Source: a virus. From it: a stretch of 41,173 nt of DNA. The position numbers and the translations under genes were made by a program. The stretch's first letter is position 1; each line of letters opens with the position of its first letter. Location of the stretch: positions 1 to 41,173 of IMG/VR virus record IMGVR_UViG_3300037672_001695. One strand, 5' to 3'. The notes below the pieces were generated by a model. That model did no database searches, had not been told where the DNA came from, and was given only the letters and a program-made list of their open reading frames with translations. Of the stretch, positions 1-8,031 are shown one piece after another.

Positions 1-1220
1 ACAAAGTTGGAGTTGTAATAAATGTAAGAATCAATTTCGACGAACAAAAATTTGAGGTCAATAAAGGTAGGAACAATTCCAGCAATGGAATAACTCTTCA
101 ATTCATTCAAAAGATTTTTCTTAGTCAAATTTGACAGAAAAGAACCATTTTTAGGTTTGGCAGAAATATAGACCCGACCAAACTGGGGAGGATCTAACTC
201 CTCACCACCATAAGCACTAACAGACTCAATGTTAGGGAAGATTGATGGAAGGATCGCTTCATAGTCATTCGCCGTTACTGCCCTGTATTGGGACGCATAG
301 AGGCGGGGAGCGTAATACTTGACACTCTCCAGGGGTTCAATGCTATCGCCGTTCTGAGACGGTTCTAGAGCAGCTAGAACAGCATTGAATCCAGATTCGG
401 TAGCACCATCTTGATCTTTGAATGTTCCTGCAAAATTGAACTGTTTGACCCCATTACCTGACTTACCATTAGTCTTGATATAACCAATTTCAATGACATT
501 GCCGGAAGACAGTTTCTTACCAAATATACCATCACCAAACAAGACCTCATATTTTTCGTCAGAGGTCTCTTGGATCAAATAAATGTTGGATGTGGAGGTT
601 ATACCAATAATGTTATCAACTAAGTTGTAATCTGTTGTAGTATTATCAGAAGAATTATTTCTAATCTTGACTTTGATTGTAGAAGTATCTACATTGTTAT
701 TAGGGATCACAAACCTTTGATTAGGTTGCGATTGATCTACAACAAATGTATTTTTGATATATTGTCCCTGATAGATCTCAATGTTTGCCCCAGCTTCGGA
801 TTCGACAACTGGGAAAGTAATTTCCTCAGGAATTGAAAATAAAAAACTTGAGTCATTAGTAGAACCATTAGCAATGATTCCTGGTTGAATGCTTACAGTT
901 TCAGTATTAGAATCTAGGTTAGAAACGTCAATAGCAACCAAAGCACGTGCTGCTCTAGATGAACGAGGAACATATCCGATATTACGTGCCAGAGATACAA
1001 CGTTCTCCCTCAACGTTGCAGAATCAATGAAAGTTTCATTGACCGCCATGTTGGTGTTGTAGGCGCTGCTATATGAATTATACGCTAAAATATTGATTAG
1101 AATGGAGAGATTAGACCCCTCAAAATCCATATCTGAGAAGTTGCTGTTCTCCCTCAGATAAGCTTTGATTGAGGTTTTGATGTCCTCAAAATTTAGGTTG
1201 GTAAATTGAGTTAGAGCCAT
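1..1220 (-). CDS. gp6: Baseplate wedge protein gp6 (5' part; C-terminus beyond window edge)
   Basis: I translated this open frame by hand; about 406 residues are visible, starting MALTQFTNLNFEDIKTSIK, with no stop before the window edge. T4 gp6 is about 660 residues, so roughly the last third is missing. gp6 is the dimeric wedge protein that joins neighbouring wedges in the myovirus baseplate. The start is fixed by the ATG at 1220-1218, which shares one base with the gp25 stop codon (TAATG), with AGG a few bases upstream. The gp25-gp6 order matches T4-like phages. The call rests on N-terminal sequence character and this neighbour. It is probably transcribed from the late promoter before gp25. 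Confidence 0.85.
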   Translation of the reverse strand, partial: MALTQFTNLNFEDIKTSIKAYLRENSNFSDMDFEGSNLSILINILAYNSYSSAYNTNMAVNETFIDSATLRENVVSLARNIGYVPRSSRAARALVAIDVSNLDSNTETVSIQPGIIANGSTNDSSFLFSIPEEITFPVVESEAGANIEIYQGQYIKNTFVVDQSQPNQRFVIPNNNVDTSTIKVKIRNNSSDNTTTDYNLVDNIIGITSTSNIYLIQETSDEKYEVLFGDGIFGKKLSSGNVIEIGYIKTNGKSGNGVKQFNFAGTFKDQDGATESGFNAVLAALEPSQNGDSIEPLESVKYYAPRLYASQYRAVTANDYEAILPSIFPNIESVSAYGGEELDPPQFGRVYISAKPKNGSFLSNLTKKNLLNELKSYSIAGIVPTFIDLKFLFVEIDSYIYYNSNF

Positions 1221-1624
1221 TATAGCCTAGTAGGTTCAAGTATGAATGATACTGACTGAGTAGGTCTAGTCAGTCCCACAATGTCGTAACTAATAGTCAC
1301 CGAAAGTGCATTATTATCAGGTGTACTAATAACCTGAATGTCTGTCAGGTCAACTCTTGGTTCAAAGTTGGTTATTGTAGTCTCAATCTCTCCTCGGATG
1401 GGATCAATGTAATCATCGTTCGCTAACTCAAATAACGAAGCGGTAATTCTTGTTCCCAGAAGTGTATTGAAAAATACTTCGCCTAATTGTATACGAACCA
1501 AATTTTGAACGGAACGCTTGATGGCATCTTCGTTCTTCAGAGGGATTATGTCTTTAGTGACAGGATGTAGTTTCATGGATAATGAAATATCCCTGAAACC
1601 TTCCGAGGTTCTCTGAATAGGCAC
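1220..1624 (-). CDS. gp25: Baseplate wedge protein gp25
   Basis: A 134-residue protein of the GPW_gp25 family, the usual full length. gp25 is a small wedge component with a lysozyme-like fold, shared by myophages and related contractile injection systems. The family signature is visible as the segment ending VQNLVRIQLGEVFFNTLLGT followed by FEPRVDLTDIQV. The start codon is GTG (1624-1622), preceded by AGGG about 5 bases upstream, and a GATAAATA late-type box lies about 20 bases upstream. It overlaps gp6 by one base (TAATG), so the two are probably translationally coupled. Confidence 0.95.
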   Translation of the reverse strand: MPIQRTSEGFRDISLSMKLHPVTKDIIPLKNEDAIKRSVQNLVRIQLGEVFFNTLLGTRITASLFELANDDYIDPIRGEIETTITNFEPRVDLTDIQVISTPDNNALSVTISYDIVGLTRPTQSVSFILEPTRL

Positions 1625-1644
1625 AGTGACCCTATTATCTCGTA

Positions 1645-1652
1645 TATTTATC
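1645..1652 (-). promoter_or_regulatory. T4-like late promoter (GATAAATA) before gp25
   Basis: The minus strand reads GATAAATA, matching the NATAAATA late box of T4-like phages, about 20 bases upstream of the gp25 GTG. That distance leaves a short leader with AGGG as ribosome binding site. Confidence 0.7.
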
Positions 1653-1665
1653 TATTTAGAGACAC

Positions 1666-1692
1666 AAAAAAGGAGGTCCCTTTAGACCTCCT
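1666..1692 (-). terminator. Intrinsic terminator containing a stop codon in its loop
   Basis: The minus-strand RNA forms an 8-bp stem AGGAGGTC/GACCTCCT (arms 1692-1685 and 1678-1671) with a six-base loop, then a run of T. The loop carries the TAA stop (1684-1682) of the 54-aa gene. It insulates the late gp25-gp6 operon from upstream transcription. Confidence 0.85.
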
Positions 1693-1846
1693 CATGCCCC
1701 AAGTAACAAATTTCTACATCCTCTGGATGAGGATGACCATTTTTATAGTATTCGTCAGCAAAATCTTGGGAGTATTCCTCCATCTCTGCTTCAGTTATAC
1801 AAGAATATACTTTCGTACCACATACCCAAATATCATAAAGATCCAT
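1682..1846 (-). CDS. Small acidic protein, 54 aa, function unknown
   Basis: I found this frame by translating the gap between gp25 and the glycosyltransferase-like gene. It begins MDLYDIWVCGTKVYSCITE and ends ICYLGHEEV, with many acidic residues and three cysteines. Support for a real gene: it fills the gap, runs in the local direction, and its stop codon falls exactly in the loop of a strong terminator. No clear Shine-Dalgarno sequence is visible. A TATAAT hexamer lies at 1872-1867. I do not recognise the family. Confidence 0.7.
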   Translation of the reverse strand: MDLYDIWVCGTKVYSCITEAEMEEYSQDFADEYYKNGHPHPEDVEICYLGHEEV

Positions 1847-1880
1847 ATGTATTATGGCAACACTACATTATATAGACAAA

Positions 1881-2648
1881 TCAAAGAATTCGAGTTTTTT
1901 CATGTCCAACTCGACATTTTGGATCACACCAAATTTCAAAACCTGCTTTCTGTGCTTCAAGACAGAATGATACGTCTTCACCACACATATCCTGTACTTC
2001 ACCAGATTCAAAAACTTGCATCTGTGGGGCAAACCAAGGATACTTCATCTTCTCGTGCTCGAAGACTCCGTACTTGATAAGCAACCAACCAAACCCTGTA
2101 TAGTCACATGTGAATGGTTTGCGACGTTTTTGGATGCCATCTAGCATCTCATGATTCATCACACCACCATTATTTTTGAAATCATCTTCTTCTAACCAAT
2201 GGGCAACAGATGTTGTTTGACCATCTTCAGTAACATACCATCCACCAGCAATCTCTTTGTCCATCCAGAGGAGACGATAGAACTGCTCTAAACCAAAAAC
2301 AATATCACTATCAATCCATAATTGATAATCGTACTTTAGATTACCTTGCCAAGGTTTCTGATCAGGACCCTGGAGAACATTAGCACCCAAACACTTACAT
2401 CGGGCAAAGTTGACCATGGACGAATAGTCTTGGGAGATCTGCAAAGAACCTCCACGCTGCACAATCTCAAAAGCGAGTTGCACAAAATTCTTCAGGTAGA
2501 TATATGAAACTGTACGACCAGGAAGGCAGAAAACAAACGTTTTTCCTTTTACCAGTTCGCGTGCAGCTTCAATACTAAACTCTTCTGACTTTTGTTTTGC
2601 GTCTTCGCTTTCAGGTGGAGTCGTTACCACCCGGAATCCTTTAGCCAT
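1881..2648 (-). CDS. Glycosyltransferase-like protein (GT-A type, DxD motif)
   Basis: A 255-residue protein with features of a GT-A glycosyltransferase: an N-terminal beta-alpha unit (KTFVFCLPGRTVS), then YDYQLWIDSDIVF, where DSD is a plausible metal/sugar-nucleotide DxD motif at about residue 114, then a distal acidic region (CGEDVSFCLEAQKAGFEIW) typical of these folds. It probably transfers a sugar from a nucleotide sugar; donor and acceptor are unknown. It is followed by the 54-aa gene and preceded by a carbamoyltransferase and sulfotransferases, so it belongs to a surface-glycan-type accessory set. ATG at 2648; the ribosome site is weak, but an extended -10 lies just upstream. The exact family is not certain. 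Confidence 0.7.
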   Translation of the reverse strand: MAKGFRVVTTPPESEDAKQKSEEFSIEAARELVKGKTFVFCLPGRTVSYIYLKNFVQLAFEIVQRGGSLQISQDYSSMVNFARCKCLGANVLQGPDQKPWQGNLKYDYQLWIDSDIVFGLEQFYRLLWMDKEIAGGWYVTEDGQTTSVAHWLEEDDFKNNGGVMNHEMLDGIQKRRKPFTCDYTGFGWLLIKYGVFEHEKMKYPWFAPQMQVFESGEVQDMCGEDVSFCLEAQKAGFEIWCDPKCRVGHEKTRIL

Positions 2649-2671
2649 GAAATAAAACTAGCTTCAAATCA

Positions 2672-2680
2672 ATTATACCA
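2672..2680 (-). promoter_or_regulatory. Extended -10 promoter (TGGTATAAT)
   Basis: TGGTATAAT on the minus strand sits in the 52-nt gap between the carbamoyltransferase stop and the glycosyltransferase-like start, 24 bases before the ATG. No good -35 is visible, which is acceptable for an extended -10 promoter. Confidence 0.5.
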
Positions 2681-2700
2681 CGTTATATAGGTTAGCGCAT

Positions 2701-4086
2701 CTAGAACACTTTTACGTTATATTTTTCTTTGAAATCCAGTGCATCACCCCAATCATTGACCATTGGTTTCCCTTTTATGTTCAATGAAGTATTCAATAAT
2801 ACAGGACAATCGGTAACACGATACCACTCTTCCAATATTGGTCTTAGAATGCTATCAGAAGTCTCAGGCACTGTTTGCACTCTTGCACTATTATCGACGT
2901 GTACAGCAGCAGGAATCTCCTCAGAACGCAGACACTGATAGACATATGACATATACCTAGAGTGGGAATGCTTCATGTCAAAATAATCTTGACAATACTC
3001 CTCTAGGATTGCTGGAGCAAAAGGTCGGAATTGTTGACGTTTTTTGATACGATTTACTATTTCTTTGTTTTCAACTTTCCTAGGATCCGCTAAAAGTGAT
3101 CTATTGCCTAAAGCACGGGGACCATACTCTGCCTTCCCATTTGCAATACCTACAACTCCATTTTCAAGTAAACATTCAACAACTTCTTTAGGATCAACCT
3201 TACGGTCAATATTATGCCCACAGTAAGGCGTCCACTGCACTTTCTTACCAGATACCAACAATGCAGCACCTAATGCTGCTCCAGCGTCTCCTGGGTTAGG
3301 CATAATCCATAAATTACACATTTCCCGCAATTTGGTATTAGCAACACAGTTTAGAGCAACTCCACCACCATAACAAACATTATTACTGTACTCAAGTGCT
3401 ATTTTGAAAATTTTAGATAGTTCTTCTTCTAAAACAACTTGTGCACTCTTTGCTAAGTCAAAAGTTGAATTTGTGAAGTCAATATTGACCCCACGATGAT
3501 TATTCTGAGTTAGAAGTTTTCTAAGTTCAATCTCATGATTATTTTCTCCAAATGCTGCCATACCCATAAAAATATACTCTTCATCCAAAGGACGAAGACC
3601 TGCATACTTTGTTAGAGCAGAATACCAAAGACCAATCGATTTTGGATATTTCTGAGACCAAACTTTTGTATATTTCGCTCTTCCGTCAACCATATTGGCA
3701 ACCCAGACAGAACTACAGTCCCACTCACCAATACTGTCTACAACAACACATGCTGACTGATCAAACACCGAAGTTTGGAAAGCAGCGGCAGCATGAGACA
3801 AATGATGGTTGAAATCTACCGTAGGACGAAATCTCAAGTCTCTAGGTTTATTCCAATGTCTCTGACCTGCAAAAAATTGTCTTACACGCTTCGGAAACCA
3901 TTTTTCATAAAAAGCGTAGACACTATCATAAGTATTCAGTGCCTCTGCCATAAATGCAGCTTCATCACATAATTTTTTGTCATGTTTCTTCTTTGAATAT
4001 CTTTCGCCATGTGTGGCAAAGATAATTCTATCTTCATGAACTACTGCAACTGCTGAGTCATGAAAACCTTCAGAAAACCCAATCAT
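2701..4086 (-). CDS. Carbamoyltransferase, NodU/TobZ/CmcH family
   Basis: A 461-residue protein that probably moves a carbamoyl group from carbamoyl phosphate, via a carbamoyl-adenylate, onto a hydroxyl of a sugar or similar acceptor. Family motifs are clear: HHLSHAAAAF (about 94-103) with the metal-binding histidines of the Kae1-like N-domain, VVVDSIGEWD (about 115-124), CYGGGVALNC (about 238-247), then the C-terminal signature AEYGPRALGNRSLLADPR (about 319-336), FRPFAPAIL and NTSLNIKGKPMV. It is shorter than typical members (about 550-600 aa) and ends soon after the last motif. Its ATG overlaps the stop of the upstream 39-aa gene (ATGA). With the neighbouring sulfotransferases it suggests glycan decoration. 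Confidence 0.93.
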   Translation of the reverse strand: MIGFSEGFHDSAVAVVHEDRIIFATHGERYSKKKHDKKLCDEAAFMAEALNTYDSVYAFYEKWFPKRVRQFFAGQRHWNKPRDLRFRPTVDFNHHLSHAAAAFQTSVFDQSACVVVDSIGEWDCSSVWVANMVDGRAKYTKVWSQKYPKSIGLWYSALTKYAGLRPLDEEYIFMGMAAFGENNHEIELRKLLTQNNHRGVNIDFTNSTFDLAKSAQVVLEEELSKIFKIALEYSNNVCYGGGVALNCVANTKLREMCNLWIMPNPGDAGAALGAALLVSGKKVQWTPYCGHNIDRKVDPKEVVECLLENGVVGIANGKAEYGPRALGNRSLLADPRKVENKEIVNRIKKRQQFRPFAPAILEEYCQDYFDMKHSHSRYMSYVYQCLRSEEIPAAVHVDNSARVQTVPETSDSILRPILEEWYRVTDCPVLLNTSLNIKGKPMVNDWGDALDFKEKYNVKVF

Positions 4087-4202
4087 AAGTCCTGGTCGAA
4101 TTCCTCATCCATATCATCATCATCTTCGTAAACGAACGGGTCCATTCTGCGAATTTGACGTAACCGCCACTGTGTAAGTAACCAAGAAAACGGATTGAAC
4201 AT
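4083..4202 (-). CDS. Small protein, 39 aa, acidic C-terminus
   Basis: I translated this by hand; it begins MFNPFSWLLTQWRLRQIRR and ends with a run of Asp and Glu. The N-terminal third is aromatic, hydrophobic and basic, like a short amphipathic membrane-binding helix; the C-terminal half is strongly acidic. Its TGA overlaps the carbamoyltransferase ATG (ATGA), so it could serve translational coupling, a protein role, or both. No family recognised. The coupling and the biased composition argue for a real gene. Confidence 0.65.
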   Translation of the reverse strand: MFNPFSWLLTQWRLRQIRRMDPFVYEDDDDMDEEFDQDL

Positions 4203-4229
4203 ATAGATGAATAGTGTTTTATATGTATA

Positions 4230-5123
4230 CTAGATTACTTCCCACCTTTGTGGCAAATAACCGAAATACATCTTGAAATTTTCATATATTGGTGCACACA
4301 TCTCTTTTGCATACTCCATCGTCTCTTTTGGCATATGCATTACGTCAGATTCCCACTGATCGTTCAAATACTGTATGTGGGGTGCTGCTGGACCTAAATC
4401 CGGCACATATACGTTTTTATGAACGTCCTTGATTTCATATCCGATAAAATCTGACAATGATTGAGTTTCTCCATTCCAAAAATCTTCCATAATTGTAATA
4501 TGACAATTTTCTGATCCAAATGCCATTGCCCACTTCAAAAACATTTCTGCATAACCAAAATCAACACCAGATTTCATAAAATGGCGAACTGGGTCACGAG
4601 GATTTTGTTTTTGACGCATAGACCATAATCTACGAATCGGATCTCGGAAAACAATACTAATTTTTACGTCAAAGTGTTTTTTTAGATCAGGAGCAATCGA
4701 CATGACAAAATTTTCATCACAATACCCATTTGGGTTACTAAAATCTGCTACTGCCTTATACTCATCTTTGATATTGTCCCAATGCTTTTCATAATACTCA
4801 ATATACTTGTTTAGCGTAAATGGAGGAGACCAAAAATACTTTATTTCTTCCTCAGTCCATTTTCCTGCAACATGAGGGGACTCGTGAGTGAATATTTTTG
4901 GTTTTCTCGTTGATGTTGACTTTTTTGATGGTCCAAAAAACTCTTTGTAAAATTTGACACGATCAAAGGTCTTTTTTTCTTGTGCTAAGTTTATCAACCA
5001 CAAATATCCCTTCTCTTTCCGATGTCCTGTATGACAATACTTGTTATACCAACCTAAAGTATAATATAATGGAGTTGTACCAGACCATCCAGTACCAACA
5101 TTCAAAAATAGGGTGGGTTTCAT
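4230..5123 (-). CDS. Sulfotransferase-like protein, copy 1
   Basis: A 297-residue protein of the PAPS-dependent sulfotransferase fold. The 5'-phosphosulfate-binding loop is seen as GTGWSGTTPL (10-19) and the 3'-phosphate-binding segment as VFRDPIRRLWS (158-168). Predicted reaction: transfer of sulfate from PAPS to a hydroxyl, probably of a glycan; the acceptor is unknown. It is a paralogue of the divergent gene at 5313, sharing the N-terminal loop, the YIEYY..HWDNIK.[DE]Y segment, the FRDP[IV]RR motif and the QDQWGSD/NDQWESD-type C-terminus. The ATG overlaps the TGA of the upstream 52-aa gene. In the K-T-T type P-loops of classic enzymes the lysine is prominent; here Ser/Thr dominate, as in many bacterial homologues. 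Confidence 0.85.
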   Translation of the reverse strand: MKPTLFLNVGTGWSGTTPLYYTLGWYNKYCHTGHRKEKGYLWLINLAQEKKTFDRVKFYKEFFGPSKKSTSTRKPKIFTHESPHVAGKWTEEEIKYFWSPPFTLNKYIEYYEKHWDNIKDEYKAVADFSNPNGYCDENFVMSIAPDLKKHFDVKISIVFRDPIRRLWSMRQKQNPRDPVRHFMKSGVDFGYAEMFLKWAMAFGSENCHITIMEDFWNGETQSLSDFIGYEIKDVHKNVYVPDLGPAAPHIQYLNDQWESDVMHMPKETMEYAKEMCAPIYENFKMYFGYLPQRWEVI

Positions 5124-5278
5124 GATTTGGAAAGTTCAATTCTAATTTGTTCTCTTGTGTAGTCAGTTTTTATCCCCGCCATAATCATTTGTTGCATTGT
5201 AACCTGAATGTCTTCTGCTTGTTCTCTTGTCAATTCTGTGAAGATAATTTTCTTGTCTAGATAGACATCATACGGCAT
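5120..5278 (-). CDS. Small protein, 52 aa, function unknown
   Basis: I translated this from the gap between the two sulfotransferases. It begins MPYDVYLDKKIIFTELTREQ and ends REQIRIELSKS. It has a good ribosome site, GAGGT, 6 bases before the ATG, and its TGA overlaps the start of sulfotransferase 1 (ATGA). It appears helical, with two similar TREQ-containing stretches (TELTREQAEDIQ and DYTREQIRIEL). No family recognised. Translational coupling suggests that it is the leader gene of the sulfotransferase-carbamoyltransferase operon. Confidence 0.72.
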   Translation of the reverse strand: MPYDVYLDKKIIFTELTREQAEDIQVTMQQMIMAGIKTDYTREQIRIELSKS

Positions 5279-5296
5279 ACTTTACCTCGTATTTTG

Positions 5297-5302
5297 TATA
5301 AT
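5297..5302 (+). promoter_or_regulatory. -10 hexamer TATAAT between divergent sulfotransferase units
   Basis: TATAAT lies 5-11 bases before the two possible plus-strand ATGs (5307 and 5313). If used, the transcript of the second sulfotransferase would be nearly leaderless. The same AT-rich 28 nt must also serve the minus-strand unit starting at 5278. Confidence 0.4.
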
Positions 5303-5312
5303 ATATATGATT

Positions 5313-6293
5313 ATGAAACCAACACTACTAATCAACCCTGGCACTGGGTGGTCGGCAACCACACCCATGTTTTACACTCTTGCGTTGGATAATAAGTATG
5401 CTCATCAGGGACATTATAAAGAAAATTGGTTTTTGGTGAAACTACAGAGGAATGACGACTATTTCAATGAGGTTTTCAAAAAAGCAAACTCGAAGGCATT
5501 GGAAGGAGCAAGACCTAAACGCCCACATGACCATCCTTGGGGTAGAATTCTATCATCTCGCAACCAAATTGCCAAGGACACTCCGATAGACATCTTTTTT
5601 CGAGAGAAAATCAGTATTGATGACTACATTGAGTACTATTTGACGCACTGGGACAACATAAAAGGTGATTATGCCGCCGTTTGTGATTTTTGTAACGGAA
5701 ATTGGGGTTTGGATTATGGATTTTTGAAAGAAATTGCACCAAAAATACTTGATCACTTCAATGTCAAGGTTTTGATGGAATTTCGGGACCCAGTAAGACG
5801 TTATTATTCGGAAATTGGAAGTCTTTTTGTCAAAACTCTTGATTTTGGATCAAGAAATCACAACAATTTCAAAGTCCAGTCGCTAGTTCGACAAAAAAAG
5901 CACACAAAACTGTTTTTTTACTATCTTTCGCAAGGTTGGTACTCAAGTAATTCAGATTACCAGGGAGGTTATGCCAAATACGTCGATGTATTTGGTAAAG
6001 AAAACGTTTATACTGTTATAATGGAAGATTTTTGGGATAAAAAACAAGAAAAAAATCAATTACAACAATTATCAGATTTTTTGTCATATAAAGTTGAAAA
6101 AATTCATGAAAATGCCTATGTTCCGTTTATGGGAAAGAATGCTCCACAGTATGAATTTCTCCAAGATCAGTGGGGAAGCGATATTCAAGAATTGAATGAC
6201 GAAGAATATCAACGAGCACTTCATAGTATGTCTAGATACTATGTTGATTTTTACAGCACTTTCGGTTATATCCCAAATTCATGGAAAAAGTAG
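5313..6293 (+). CDS. Sulfotransferase-like protein, copy 2
   Basis: A 326-residue paralogue of the gene at 4230-5123, encoded on the opposite strand. It carries the phosphosulfate loop GTGWSATTPM near the N-terminus and EFRDPVRRYYS at about 157-167. Two in-frame ATGs are possible: 5307 (MIMKPTLL) and 5313 (MKPTLL). I prefer 5313 because it aligns exactly with the start of copy 1 (MKPTLF). The protein has about 30 residues more than copy 1, mostly in the middle. Acceptor unknown. Its base composition is AT-rich, like copy 1. Confidence 0.85.
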   Translation: MKPTLLINPGTGWSATTPMFYTLALDNKYAHQGHYKENWFLVKLQRNDDYFNEVFKKANSKALEGARPKRPHDHPWGRILSSRNQIAKDTPIDIFFREKISIDDYIEYYLTHWDNIKGDYAAVCDFCNGNWGLDYGFLKEIAPKILDHFNVKVLMEFRDPVRRYYSEIGSLFVKTLDFGSRNHNNFKVQSLVRQKKHTKLFFYYLSQGWYSSNSDYQGGYAKYVDVFGKENVYTVIMEDFWDKKQEKNQLQQLSDFLSYKVEKIHENAYVPFMGKNAPQYEFLQDQWGSDIQELNDEEYQRALHSMSRYYVDFYSTFGYIPNSWKK

Positions 6294-6346
6294 TCGCTTA
6301 TCAAACGACTTTGATGTCATTTCTAATGATTAGAAAGTTAGTCTCT

Positions 6347-6354
6347 GATAAATA
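6347..6354 (+). promoter_or_regulatory. T4-like late promoter (GATAAATA) for the SGNH genes
   Basis: GATAAATA on the plus strand, 50 nt before the first SGNH-like gene, in the 110-nt gap after the sulfotransferase. This predicts late expression of the three SGNH paralogues. Confidence 0.65.
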
Positions 6355-6403
6355 CCAGAGGGCATGGAAGATCATGCTTACTATACCATCGCACGAAGTA
6401 TAA

Positions 6404-7222
6404 ATGAAACTCCTTACGTTTGGATCTTCTTGGACCCAAGGCACAGGGGCGGGTTACGTAGATGGCATGACGCTAGAAGAATATAAAACTTCAGTTGGTA
6501 TTGCAGGAGAAACTCCTTACGATAAGGATAAGAACAGCGCCCTAACTTGGAAGAACCTTCTTGCTGAGAAGAATGGTTGGGAACTGACTTCATATGCTCG
6601 TTTAGGTAACAGCAATATGAGAAACTTCCGTAAGATGGCGGAAGTTCTTGACGGCACTGATGCTGCTGAGACTATTGTTTTGATTGGTGTTCCTCACCTT
6701 GCCCGTCATGAAATTTTCATGAACGATGACTCAACAGGAATGAATCCTTCTGGCAAAGGATATGTTGGTGTCCTGTATGCTAATGGATATGGTGACACTG
6801 CTAATAAGTTCAAGGCAAAAGATTTTGACATGTTCAAGTATGTCAAGAATCACTATAACGAAGAGAATGAAACTGAGCAACTGACATATAACATTGCTCA
6901 CTGGAATCGTTATCTGACTAACCTTGGTTATAAGGTCTTCTGGTTTGATGAACTCAACCAGATCAAGTACACCACGGTACCTGACAACTATCTGTTTACT
7001 GATCAGGGCGATCGTTCTTTGTTGACCATGCTTGCTGTAGATGCAGGTTGGACTCCTGAAGAGGATACTGATGCATCCGGTCAGTCCAGTCATCAAGATT
7101 GTAAGCGGACAAAGTATTTGGTAGAGCAGAAGGCAGTCAACCCTCATGCTATCCTACCCACCGCAGCATCTCAAGTAAAGATTGCAGATTGGATGGACGC
7201 TGCAATAAAAGCAAAGATGTAA
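6404..7222 (+). CDS. SGNH-hydrolase-like protein, copy 1 (catalytic His position lost)
   Basis: A 272-residue protein with an SGNH/GDSL-like plan: block I is LTFGSSWTQGTG with the candidate nucleophile Ser9, followed by ARLGNSNMRNFR (candidate Asn of the later blocks). Copies 2 and 3 end with a block NPYS[YL]HP carrying the candidate catalytic His; here the aligned block is NPHAILPTAASQ, with Leu251 at the His position and the second His also absent. It may be inactive, use another His, or bind rather than cleave a glycan. It is the first gene after a late promoter. The three copies share block order and the central HWN/HWQ..Y....G segment. The substrate is unknown; ester-bearing surface glycans are the usual suspects for phage SGNH proteins. 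Confidence 0.65.
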   Translation: MKLLTFGSSWTQGTGAGYVDGMTLEEYKTSVGIAGETPYDKDKNSALTWKNLLAEKNGWELTSYARLGNSNMRNFRKMAEVLDGTDAAETIVLIGVPHLARHEIFMNDDSTGMNPSGKGYVGVLYANGYGDTANKFKAKDFDMFKYVKNHYNEENETEQLTYNIAHWNRYLTNLGYKVFWFDELNQIKYTTVPDNYLFTDQGDRSLLTMLAVDAGWTPEEDTDASGQSSHQDCKRTKYLVEQKAVNPHAILPTAASQVKIADWMDAAIKAKM

Positions 7223-7239
7223 AGTGAATTGATTTTATT

Positions 7240-8031
7240 ATGAAAAAATTAGTTACCTTTGGTTGTTCATGGACCTTTGGGACCGGTTCTGCCTTCGACC
7301 GAGGCATGAGCAAATTGCAGTATAGGAATGTCTCTGCGGATAAAGAACTATGCAGTCAGAATTCTTTCCGTACAATCCTTGCTAAGCACTACAAATATAA
7401 GAATATCAATTTCTCTGCTCAAGGTTCCTCAAACCAGAGACAGTTTCGTCATGCCACAAGATATTTTGCTACAAAGGACCTAACAGAAGATAAAGTGATC
7501 GTGTTATGGTGTATTACCTCCACAGCACGGCATGAAGTTTATTATGCTAATCGTTGGGGGGAAGAGGGCAACGCAGGGTATAGTAACGTCTTGTACGGGC
7601 AGGGAGGGGTCGCTCATCAACATATGATGAACAAGTGTAACTTTGACTCAAGGCAATATGTCAGAGATCATTATAATCATGAAGAAGAGATTAGACGACT
7701 GACAATCAATATGCTTCATTGGAATCGATACTTTGAAGGTCTTGGTATTGAAAACTATTGGATTGATACATTCAATCATCATGACTATGGAGTAGAGATT
7801 CCTCGGTTATTATTTGATAAAGACACACAACGAGACTTATTATTTCAAATGATAAATGCTAGGGGGATCTCTATACAGAATGATTCTTATCATATCTCAC
7901 AATACACAAGAGATTCTAAAAGAATCGACTATGCAATACAATTAGGTCTTGCTAATCCATATTCTTATCATCCAACCCGTGAAGGTCATAAATTGATTGC
8001 AGAACTCATCAATCGTCAAATCTCATTATGA
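7240..8031 (+). CDS. SGNH-hydrolase-like protein, copy 2
   Basis: A 263-residue paralogue of the flanking genes. Block I VTFGCSWTFGTG gives candidate Ser10; the middle block is AQGSSNQRQFR; the C-terminal block NPYSYHPTREGH gives candidate His244. It has the full Ser-Asn-His set expected of an esterase-like SGNH fold, so it is the best candidate for an active enzyme of the three. It starts 17 nt after copy 1 and its stop overlaps the start of copy 3 (ATGA). The substrate cannot be told from sequence. Assignment to SGNH is by motif layout, not by a database match. Confidence 0.7.
   Translation: MKKLVTFGCSWTFGTGSAFDRGMSKLQYRNVSADKELCSQNSFRTILAKHYKYKNINFSAQGSSNQRQFRHATRYFATKDLTEDKVIVLWCITSTARHEVYYANRWGEEGNAGYSNVLYGQGGVAHQHMMNKCNFDSRQYVRDHYNHEEEIRRLTINMLHWNRYFEGLGIENYWIDTFNHHDYGVEIPRLLFDKDTQRDLLFQMINARGISIQNDSYHISQYTRDSKRIDYAIQLGLANPYSYHPTREGHKLIAELINRQISL

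Noticed and set aside
1694-2077. Plus-strand open frame of 127 codons
   Set aside because: It lies antisense to the 54-aa gene and the end of the glycosyltransferase-like gene, which have coupling, terminator and motif support.
6289-6312. Terminator after the second sulfotransferase (AGTCG/CGACT)
   Set aside because: Only a 5-bp stem with a 9-nt loop and two or three T; too weak to call.
6364-6486. Plus-strand frame beginning MEDHAYYTIARS before the first SGNH gene
   Set aside because: It overlaps the SGNH start in another frame, has no ribosome site, and its composition becomes Arg/Gly-rich and gene-unlike inside the overlap.
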